A stretch of DNA of 64,000 nt from Anoplopoma fimbria (Eukaryota; Chordata; Actinopteri; Perciformes; Anoplopomatidae): assembly GCF_027596085.1 (NCBI RefSeq), contig NC_072471.1, positions 13,602,999-13,666,998 on the forward strand, given 5' to 3'. The notes beneath the pieces were generated by a model, which was not told the origin of the DNA, ran no database searches, and was given only the letters and a program-made list of their open reading frames with translations. Below, piece by piece: positions 55,109 to 64,000 of the stretch. The position numbers and the translations under genes are program-made. The number at the start of each line of letters is the position of its first letter. The stretch's first letter is position 1.

Positions 55109-55499
55109 CAATGGCCAAAAACATTTACATTACGAGAAACGCGCTAAAGCTTCATGGACGATGCCAATTCAAAAACACATGAAAACAACAAATACAAAAT
55201 GAAAATGCAGTGCAAATGAAAAAAAAAAACAGGCAGCAGGAAACCAAAACAAATACATTGATAGCAAACACGTTGTGAATACAGAAACGCTGAAAAGTCA
55301 AAAAACACGCAAACCCTGAAGAAATATGTCACGAAAAAATGCTGCAAATCCAGTCAACACAATGGAAGTCCTCCTGGCGTCTTCGTTTCTTTATTGTGAG
55401 TGTTTGCTCTCAATGGCTTTCCGCAGCAGTTTTTTTTGAATTGGCATTGTGTCTGAAGCTGCAGCATGTTTCTCCTAACTTAAACGTTTTTGGCCATTG
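55109..55499. mobile_element. repeat F, MITE-like element with about 70-bp terminal inverted repeats
   Basis: The left end begins CAATGGCCAAAAACATTTAC and the right end finishes GTTTTTGGCCATTG. Further in, GATGCCAATTCAAAAA on the left (55161-55176) is answered by TTTTTTGAATTGGCAT on the right (55431-55446), and GAGAAACGCGCTAAAGCTTCA by TGAAGCTGCAGCATGTTTCTC. So the outer 65-75 bases on each side are imperfect inverted repeats. The 250-base interior is A-rich with no coding frame. The architecture is that of a non-autonomous DNA transposon. The superfamily is unknown: no clear target-site duplication was found. Confidence 0.75.
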
Positions 55500-58400
55500 T
55501 GGCGCTTCTCCATTTAAATTGAATGTTATGAAAAAGTACTTATTTAAAACATTTTTTCTCCCAGGCGCTTTAAGGGTTTTCTCAAACAACTTTGAAATGC
55601 TACCTGAAGTAAGTTTATATACAGTATTTAGCATAGCACTTAACACCAATTGTCATGGAAATGCTTCATACGTCTATACTGCAAATACTTTATCATGAAT
55701 GGTCAAACATCTGGTTGCCCTTCTCAAATATCTGCTTGATTTCCTTCTCTTTCCGGAGCTGTGCTTGTTATTTGCTATGCTCTGTGGAGTCATATATGCC
55801 TGGCTCATGTTGGCTGTGTGTGAGCTCCATTTAAACATGGCTCTAACTCGTACCTATTGGATCACTAGTCTCAAAAATGATTCTAGTGGCATCTGAATCA
55901 CAGCCTCATCAACACCTACGCATATGTGGTGTAAAATCATAAGGACAATACAGTCAAGGTAAAATTAATCGCAATAAAAAGGACTAAAATGTTCCTTTTT
56001 GACTGAATGGTAACTGAGTCAGCGGTTGGAGCCACAGCTGTTAAATACGTGGAAATGGATTGCCCAAACTCTTGTGCTACCCTGCGGGGTGCCTGAACAA
56101 ATCGTCCTCTGGAGTGTGGAAATCTACGGCACAAATGAACAGTGTTAATCTGCTGGGTTGAGTGCTGCACACTTGCACAAAGGAAGTGCTGTGAAATCTT
56201 GTTTGTTACACTTTGCTCTCTCTTACTCTTGAACCACCTCTCTCTTACACCGTCCCCGCTCGACGTTATCTTGTCTTCCAGCATTCCTCCCGTCTCCAAC
56301 CTCCTTCTCATTTCTCCCACTCTCTCTCTCTTCTTTTCTCTCCTCTCTGCTCGTCTTTTTTTTCCCCCTTCCTCCAGCTCAAGTGTTTAGAGCCTGAAAC
56401 GAAACAGGCAGCGTCTCGGCGGGAGGCTGCCGGTGGTGTTGAAATCAGCCCAGCTTCCTCCCACAATCTCCTCCCTGCTCCCACCTTCTCCTCCTTCTAG
56501 TCATCAACAATTTACACAGCTCACTGCAATCCACCGAAGTGATTTCGCATGCAACATTCATAGGACCCCCTACCAAGAACAGAGGAGACGGCTTTCACGT
56601 GACTTCATAGTGTACTGTATGTTCAACTGTGTTGTTGGATGTTGGATGTATTCTTCCTGGAGCAGATTGACTCCTGCTACTAACAATGTGTCTCTTTGCT
56701 TTCATCCATGTGGCCTCATTTGTACAAATTTATATTACATAAAGTTTTTCAGTTTGTTACATTTCAAACACACTTCATTATTAAAGTTATATTATTTATT
56801 TATTTATTTTTAATTTTTAATGCATTTATTCTGTGCAGAATCTTTTTTTTCTACAGAATTTTCTCTTCTGTTTTATAAGTAATATTTCTGGTGTGGATAC
56901 ATTTACAAAACATCCTGCCATGTTCTTAGTGGAAATGGAAAACAAAAAGGTTTTGCAGAGACAATGCAACAATGGGAATTTGTGGCGAGACAAAATAACT
57001 GACTTTGCTCTGACGGAATGCGGTGGGGATTGAATTTTGGAAGAACTACACTTTTTTTCAAATAGCAATCCCTAACATAAAAAAGTTATTTTTGTTATCT
57101 CTAATCAAAGAAATTTGTCTGGGACAGGCACATCGTGAAAAAAGACTTGTCATCCGCACTAGCACCTAGTTTTTCCCACTCAGCTGCCTGGTCATTAAAC
57201 TCTGCTCTACTGAACTGGTGGATTCAAGCCTCCTGCATAAATAAATCCCTCACCTTTATTTTGGTTGATGTGCAAAAGGTGCAAAACGTATATTTTTCTG
57301 TCCTGGCACAAAAACCCTGTGAGCAAACCCCATCCTGACACCGATGTAGCTTGTGAGATGACTCCCCAATGGGCAAATCTGAAGTCTACTCTCATGCCAG
57401 GTCTATCTTTTGCATTTGCCCATACCAGCCCTGTTCTCACCTTCTCCCATCTGCAGCACCCTGACATGAAGGGAGACCCCTCTGAGGATTACCCAGCAAG
57501 TCTCATCAAAGCCAGACTGCCAGACTGCTGACTGTCAGACATTGCTACTGCTTAGATAAAGACAAAAAAGAAAAGGTTTCATCAGTGCATTACACTTGCT
57601 GACATTTCTAAAGAGGTGAAGAGACGGGTAATGGGAAAAGTAAGGCCCACATAACCAAACGTTATATACAGAAAACACGGTTTAAAATTTCTTTGTGGTA
57701 TTTAATTTAATCATGTGTTCAATATCAATGTTATATGTTCTAAATGAATTTGCCTTGGTTCTTAGTAAAGGTGATGCATTGCTGTGCTTAATTACACTAA
57801 ATGCCTTACATTTCAAGAGATTCTAAGGTATCATGTTTAGAGCTATATAAAGGCAGTGAATTGAAGTGAATGACAAACAAGGAACCCTCGCCCATGCATA
57901 CTGTACAGGGACATACAGGTATAGAAGCTATAAGTGGCTGAAGCCTTCTCCATGACAACCTCTCCTCTTGTGTTCATATGGCTGTTTTCATGCCCACTTG
58001 AATGAATGTGGAGTGTGTACATGGCAGGGAGGTGAACAGGTAGTGTATGAACGTTATGTAATATGTGTGAGCACAGTAGACTACAAGGATGCAGAATGGT
58101 ACATGTGCAGTGTTTATGGTGCTTTGATTCCTCTCGTTTTTATTATCGCATTTTTATTACAGGATATTCTTTAACTAACACTAACAGCTGCAGCCCAGAA
58201 TCTCCGCTGACAGCCAGGTGGGAGTAAGAAATGACCTCCCCAACTCCATTTTGGTTTTATTTAGAAGTGGTGCACCAAGCAAAGAAGCTTCAGGGGAGAG
58301 ATGAAAAACACATTAGTCCTCTCTAATTAGTCAGGCATGACGGCGTTCAAACACCAGTCTTTTACGCTTGAGAAACCAATCAAGTCGTTCTATTAAAGTA

Positions 58401-58543
58401 ACGTTCTATTTCACTTAAATAAAAAGAAAACATCATTATTGGAACACCGAAGTACACGTTTAAATTAGTGGTCCTTTATCACAGCTAACTAAGCTCTTTG
58501 CTTCAAAACAATCCGTGCACAGTTGACTGCTAACTTAAGCATC
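55500..58543. other. unique sequence, no gene called
   Basis: 56280-56383 is a long pyrimidine-rich tract ending CCAG, which looks like a splice acceptor. The frame after it (56384-56500) has no known domain, so no exon is called. The rest is AT-rich; open frames of 119-127 codons carry no motif. Confidence 0.45.
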
Positions 58544-58727
58544 TGCTTGTTAATTGTCTAGTGGGAGCTGTACCTGGCAAAACAAAAGAAATGTACGAGA
58601 ATTAAGTGTTTCAGTGCCACCATGCTACTGCTGATGCTTGTTAATTGTCTAGTGGGAGCTGTACCTGGCAAAACAAAAGAAATGTACGAGAATTAAGTGT
58701 TTCAGTGCCACCATGCTACTGCTGATG
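58544..58727 (+). repeat. exact 91-bp tandem duplication
   Basis: 58544-58634 and 58635-58725 are identical over all 91 bases by eye; both units start TGCTTGTTAATTGTCTAG and end ATGCTACTGCTGA. Single-copy sequence resumes on both sides. The unit is not a microsatellite and has no coding frame. Confidence 0.95.
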
Positions 58728-58807
58728 GATATCTGGTGTGTGTTGGTGTAAAAAAAAAAGGGGGAGGACTGTAAAAAGTAAAAGTGGCAAAGAGAACAAA
58801 ATAACTG

Positions 58808-59935
58808 AGAGACTAAGCCTACAGCCGCGTGACAGCCCTGTGAGGCTGTGCTTAGGCACAGTGGTGCTTTGAGCTAAATGCTAGAGTTCAGGTGCTAACA
58901 TACTCACAATCACATGCGCCTGAGAAATAGAGCAAATGCATCCCTATTATGCAATTATGGGGTGCAAAGTTATAGTTTGGCGACTCCACTTTCTTTATCT
59001 TTTTATAAATAAATGTATGGTTCTTGTAGGATGATAGGAGTTGGACTCTATGATGGTTGGTGCTCAAACATAGCCAGTGATAATAGACAATGATTCCATC
59101 AGGTTGAATATTTAATGTTAAGATGCCGCCCATATTATCTGTCCAGAGACTTAACCAGTGTTGTTGTTGTTGATTCCAAATCCTTGTGTAGCACAATGGG
59201 AAAATTGTGATGTTGTATGACTTTCAAATGTTGAAACAGATAAACTGTTTGGCAATAAGCAGAGAAATCCTTAAACTTGAATCTTTAAATGTAATAATGA
59301 TAAGTACAAGTTAAATGATTTCTCTGTTTTACTTTGATTAATTGGTAAAAAATGATTGATGGTGAAGAATCACTAACAGTCCTTGGATATGGAAAGAGAG
59401 TCCTCTTGTATATCAATCCTAAATGCATTATATTAATTAGTTAAAGGTTAACCGGGCAAATGTATTATCTGGGAAAATTGTACAGAGAGTAATATATGGA
59501 CGGCTACTCTCAGGTAGCTTTCAGTCTCAAAAAGGTTGGTAGTCAATGGTTTACTGATTCACCATCTAGGTCTTTAGCCTGATATAGGGCTTGGCAATAT
59601 ATCCATTGTATATTGAGATTGTGAGATGAGACTAGAAATCAGAAATCTTTGTGTAGATATTTTGTGAAAGCACCAATAGTCAACCCTAAAATGTAGTTAC
59701 AATATCAATGTCAAGGTATTTTATCAGCAATATTGTAATTAGTAAAGCTGAGGCTGATGGGAATGTAATTTTGTATTTGGTTCTTCACCAAAGTATTGGA
59801 CACATTGGTCTATGGTTATGCATCCAGAAGTTGTTGAAAAGTTTCAGTCTGAACCAAAGCCGTAGATCAACTGACCAACGGACCAGCATTGCCATCCCCA
59901 GAGTCACGCCGCTATTATGACTAAAAAGTGACTTA
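58808..59935 (+). repeat. interspersed repeat A, ends present, interior replaced
   Basis: The 5' end is at 58808-58915: TAAGCCTACAGCCGCGTGAC, CTGTGAGGCTGTGCTTAGGC, GTGGTGCTTTGAGCTAAATGC. The 3' end is at 59736-59935: GTAAAGCTGAGGCTGATGGG, CCAAAGTATTGGACACATTGG, CAGTCTGAACCAAAGCCGTAG, TTGCCATCCCCAGAG, TATGACTAAAAAGTGAC. Both are in the same orientation. The roughly 820-base interior is not recognisable and may be an insertion or a separate pair of fragments. Confidence 0.55.
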
Positions 59936-60920
59936 CAGGAAGATCAAAAAATATAATTTGAGCAAACTGACAAACAAGGGAGGATTAAAACCGACTCAAA
60001 CAGTAATACTTTCAAACTAAAATCCTTCAAGGCCCCAGTGTAGCTGTCAGAAAGGGAGACTAGCAAAGGAAATGTATGCAATCTGTTGAGAAATCAAGTG
60101 CCAAAGTAGATGCATCACTTCAATTAGCTCAGCAGCTCCAGAGTAATTGCTCTACACAGCAGTCAAGCAGCGGCCTCACACTCGCAACAAATCTCAAGGT
60201 TTTATCCTCTGATGCCGGATTTCTCTGAGCAAAGCTTGTTCCACTGTAATAAAGTGGAGGAGACTGTACCAACAAGGTATCACAAAGGATTTATTTTGAC
60301 ATTGCAGCCTCCTTCTCAATCCAAATTAGTGTGGCTGTGTTTTGAAGTGAATGCACTCCCATCCAGTTAAAGTGATACACCTGTCAACACACTGGAGGAC
60401 GGATTTCCTTTTGCTCCAGGGTTTAATCCAAAATTGAGAAGTGGGGGTTTAAAAGCAAAAAGTAATAACACATCCTCACAAACATTCAGCAATGTTCTTT
60501 TCTAAAAAATTAATCTCCCAATTCTTTTTATTTTATAGGAGATATACAAAGCCAGCGCCACAGAGCACTTTCCAACATACTAAAGAAAAAACTGAACAAA
60601 TTGGGCAACAGAAAATATGACTCCAGTGGTGCAGATGCTGAAGGCAATTACAGACGGACTTCACTGACATTTTCACTGAGTGTGCTTTCAGACGTCTGAA
60701 TTGTTGCCCACATTTTGGTGGTTGATTAAAGAAAAAAGTCTGAGCGTTTGCTGCATTTATGCAACGTCAGCAGAATGGAAAGAACATGAGAAGCTCTCAT
60801 TTATTTGACTTTTGTCCAGCATTAACTATGTGATTTCCCCCAATTGCTAGCCTAAAGTCACATGGCATAAAACAGGTATTTTTTAATCATGCTACATATT
60901 ACTAGCAGGCCTTGCATTAT
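59936..60920. other. unique sequence, nothing recognised
   Basis: No gene or repeat family was recognised. Confidence 0.5.
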
Positions 60921-60935
60921 GGGGGGGGGGGGGGG
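60921..60935 (+). repeat. G15 homopolymer
   Basis: Fifteen consecutive G bases, 65 bases before a GT array. Prone to slippage and G-quadruplex folding. Confidence 0.95.
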
Positions 60936-60997
60936 ATATGCATAGAAACAGCTGTTTAAAAGTCTATTTCATTGACCGTCCCTTCACTTTCCTGTAA

Positions 60998-61000
<3 letters not shown>

Positions 61001-61093
<93 letters not shown>
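61001..61093. repeat. (GT)n microsatellite, about 46 units
   Basis: An uninterrupted GT run of 93 bases. Confidence 0.98.
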
Positions 61094-61095
<2 letters not shown>

Positions 61096-61944
61096 CGCTG
61101 ATTGGCACAAGTTACAGTAGAGAAGAAATGGCAAAGCGGGCATATTTTCTACCACATAATTCACAATTATTCTGGAAAGTAAACAACGGTGTTTGATGTA
61201 GCATACACATTTCAGTTTTTCAATGATTAAGACATGAAGGCTACTTTGTACATAAATAAAGCGCCAGAGTGCTTAATAAAGAAGCATCAAAATAGAGCTT
61301 GCTTATCAAAACCAGGTTTACATTGAGACCGATCACAGAAATCAAATGCCTTTCTGCAAATTACATCTGCTGCTGGGTCTGATATTTAGTGGTTCATTAA
61401 AAAGCAAGATACAAAACCAAACAGCATTTAACTCCTTATTGAGCTAAACTCATTCTATTTAGTGTTTTATTTAGAGGCAATTTTGGCTTTGCAGTTATTT
61501 TGCCACTATGGTCATTCTGTTTGCCAAGTTGGAGATATTAGGGCTGTAATTTTCACTCACTCACTACTTTTCTGCAAGAAATCCAGTAAAGTTAAACCTC
61601 CCCTTTGATAGACGTGTAAATTAACATTAATAAACAATAAAGTTATAGATGCTATACATCAAAATTCAAGTTAATACTTCCTCTTTGTTAGAAAAAAAAC
61701 TAGAAACATGACAAAGTTAGCCGGAGCACAAGCGAGCCTTACAAGCTCACTTAGCTACTTAGCTTGTAAATGGTAGCCTTTTAGTAAAGAGAATCTGTTC
61801 TAGTGTTAGATCAGAGAAACTGGTACTCAAAGTGTAAAAATAAAGAGCTGAATCTAAATTTAATATCTACAGTTTGCTGAAACACAAACTGTCTGTTCCA
61901 ATTTGGTAAGCCTTTTGGTTTCAAGAGTCTTCAGGGAAGAGCAG

Positions 61945-61950
<6 letters not shown>
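61094..61950. other. unique sequence, nothing recognised
   Basis: AT-rich DNA preceding the A25 tract. A weak GCTCACTTAGCTACTTAGC word near 61747 recalls repeat B but is too short to call. Confidence 0.4.

Positions 61951-61975
<25 letters not shown>
61951..61975. repeat. A25 homopolymer
   Basis: Twenty-five A bases after GAATCTT. It could be the tail of an old retroposed sequence on the plus strand, but no retroelement or cDNA was recognised before it. Confidence 0.9.
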
Positions 61976-64000
61976 GATTGCCCTTTTTGGAGTGAATGAA
62001 CCTCTTTGTTGTCAGACTCCTAGAAGTACCTTTTTTATTTTAAAAGAGCTGGCTGAAAGAAAATGGTCGGTGACCTCGGGCTCCAAACAGAGTTCAGTGT
62101 GTCGTCCACTGGGCAGAAGAAGAGGCAGGTATACTTGAAATAGCTGACCCCAGCACAAGGACAGACGCTCCTTGAACCTGGGCCAACAGGATAATATGTG
62201 CTGAGCCACACTGACCATTTAACTGGTCACTTCTATTCTACGTCTGACCACTGCATTTAACTGAAGTCTTATCTATACTGAGATATTGCTGTTTGCAAAT
62301 AATGAACATGTTTCAATGAGTTCATTGTAAAAGTCTCTTTGCCTCTACTTCTACAACAGTGTTCAATCCCTGAAACCAACACCTCCAAGAAATGCAGCAG
62401 TTTTAGCCCTGCTCTGGAATTCAAATGAAGATTAATCAGCACTGCTAAAAAAGGAAGCTTGAGTATCAAGCTCTCCAACATCTGTGTGGTTCAAAAGAGA
62501 GAAAGAAGAGGGGAGGGAAAGAATTAAGGTGAGAAAACAGCATAAGTAGATAGAGAGGAGATGCTGCCATCCAGCAGGGTCATTTGAAGTCCAACAGGCC
62601 AGGTCACTGTACAATGAGACAATGATTAAGTGTTTAAAGTGAGTAGAGCACACAATTTTATATATACATTTATATATATAGTGTGTGTCCAGATTAGGGA
62701 TGGGACACGATAGGTTTTTATTGCGGATTGTGACTTCAACACTAAGTTGGTGGTGAATTTCCACAAATAATCAAGAAAATTGTCACACGAGTAACTTAAA
62801 AAAAAAAAGCAGTTTGGGTTCTGTCATGGTAGTGAAGTGATTTTAATTAAAGTGTCGCTATTCACTTATCCTTCATTTATGCAGAAGGCCCTCATTTTTT
62901 TTAACCTTCTTCGAGATTGTTTGTTTATTCACTATAAAATATTTTCACAAAAAAGGATATGTGTCCTATCAAAACAATACTTGTTTCCTAGCAGAATGTA
63001 AGGTAAAGTCATTTTCATTTGTTTTATTATAGGCAATTAGAAATCATTTTCATATTGCCCAATGCCTTGTCCAAATGTTTAAACAGCAGCTACTCTGATG
63101 AGGAAAACATTTAGTCATTCGTTGTTCTTCAGTGTAATGGTAACAAAAAGGGACATCTTTTATTTAAAGGCACAGGTAAAAATGTATTAAATGCAGCCAG
63201 GCTTTTGACTGAAAGGAACAAAATGTTGCAACACAACACAAGAGCCACAGACTCAAAACAACAACCACATCAGCTTTCCTGCCAAAGTCTCCATCCTGTG
63301 GAGCTTACAAACAGGAACACAGGTCTCCTACTGCACCTGAACGAGCCACCGAACGGGAGTCCGGTGCTCACGTTAGTATGCAGGCCTGAAGGCTCGTTAG
63401 CTGCTCAGCTGCAGCACGTTAAACAGCATGGAAACATACCTGCCAATGTCACTCTGGGTCGGTTGCATGCTGTCATGGTCCTTGCTCTACAACAGCGAGA
63501 ACAACAAGCTGACTGCACATCACACAAACTCCAGCGCAAGTTTGTTTCCGGCAATATGGCAGCCTGCCAGCTGCTGTCAATCAAACACAGACACCCGCCC
63601 ACTTTATGCATAAATACAAAATACTAATTATAGACTACATTTAAAACTCATTGACAACATTTTTGACTGCAAACAGGATGACAGCATTGTATTGATATAT
63701 TCCTTATGTCAGAAAGCAATTGAAAACTTTGTTTCTCACTTATCCTTCTGTAGCCTTCTGTTTGAAGAAAGGTTAATGCTGTAATAATAACTGTTTTGTT
63801 ATTTTTGTTCTGGCCTTGTTGAAGAAACATCTGAGTGGTGTTGCCTTTTAGTGAGTTTGTGAGAACTGCCTGGTACTTCACACTCAAAGTGGTCTATAGA
63901 CTTCCTCACGAAGTACCTTAAGAAAATGTAGCTCAGCCTGGTGAAGGCCGCTGTAGATTAGTCCTCTTCAGTCCATCTTTTCTTCACAGTTGCCCAGTAG
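61976..64000. other. unique sequence, no gene called
   Basis: 62659-62681 has (TATA) words. 63205-63627 has a 140-codon frame with no domain. The GC-balanced part 63250-63600 contains CCGGCAATATGGCAGCC, reminiscent of a promoter or 5' exon (YY1-type ATGGC), but no gene follows before the end of the window. Confidence 0.4.

Noticed and set aside
56280..56500. Long pyrimidine tract ending CCAG, like a splice acceptor, followed by an open frame
   Set aside because: The tract is part of a broad CT-rich region, and the frame after it has no known domain and no detectable neighbouring exon.
63205..63627. 140-codon plus-strand frame with an overlapping minus-strand frame
   Set aside because: Both strands are open because of GC-balanced sequence; no domain found. 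Possibly a promoter-like or repeat sequence, not a protein.

Overview
This is teleost fish nuclear DNA, most likely from a percomorph. The evidence is the repeat content: a Rex3 (RTE-clade) retrotransposon, Tc1-like transposons with teleost-type transposases and termini, a tRNA-derived SINE with the widespread fish 3' tail, many long (CA)n/(GT)n arrays, and several interspersed repeats that I recall as very common in percomorph genomes. No host protein-coding gene, rRNA, tRNA gene or CRISPR array can be supported. The window is intergenic (a gene desert) or lies inside a very large intron.

Layout. 1-11 kb: mostly unique AT-rich DNA, with a purine-rich tract, CA/GT arrays, two copies of an interspersed repeat called A here, a decayed Tc1 relic (4.1-4.35 kb), one copy of repeat B, and a G-quadruplex-prone tract at 8.79 kb. 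11.7-15.6 kb: a 138-bp Tc1-type MITE, then two nearly identical 790-bp blocks carrying the 3' half of the same Tc1 element. The second block is preceded by more of the transposase and retains the full DD34E catalytic core. 16.5-20.1 kb: repeat A, another percomorph-type repeat (D), then a 5'-truncated, frameshifted Rex3 flanked by an unusually long (~215-223 bp) direct duplication. 20-37 kb: unique DNA with some conserved-looking non-coding stretches, an internally deleted Tc1-like element on the minus strand (28.8-29.45 kb), and repeats B and C. 37-49 kb: a 69-unit CA array, repeats A, B and E, a composite repeat A interrupted by a GT array and a SINE. 50-64 kb: a weak candidate promoter near 50.7 kb, two copies of a MITE-like repeat (F; one with long terminal inverted repeats), an exact 91-bp tandem duplication, another split repeat A, and G, GT and A homopolymer or microsatellite tracts.

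The only protein-coding remnants are transposase and reverse transcriptase pseudogenes, so there is no pathway to reconstruct. I found no convincing new gene system. The most informative signals are evolutionary: the long duplication around Rex3, the segmental duplication that carries Tc1 plus its flank, and nested insertions that date one another. Family names other than Rex3, Tc1, SINE and MITE were not assigned; letters A-F are labels used only here. All alignments were made by eye, so repeat boundaries are approximate unless a sharp junction is stated.
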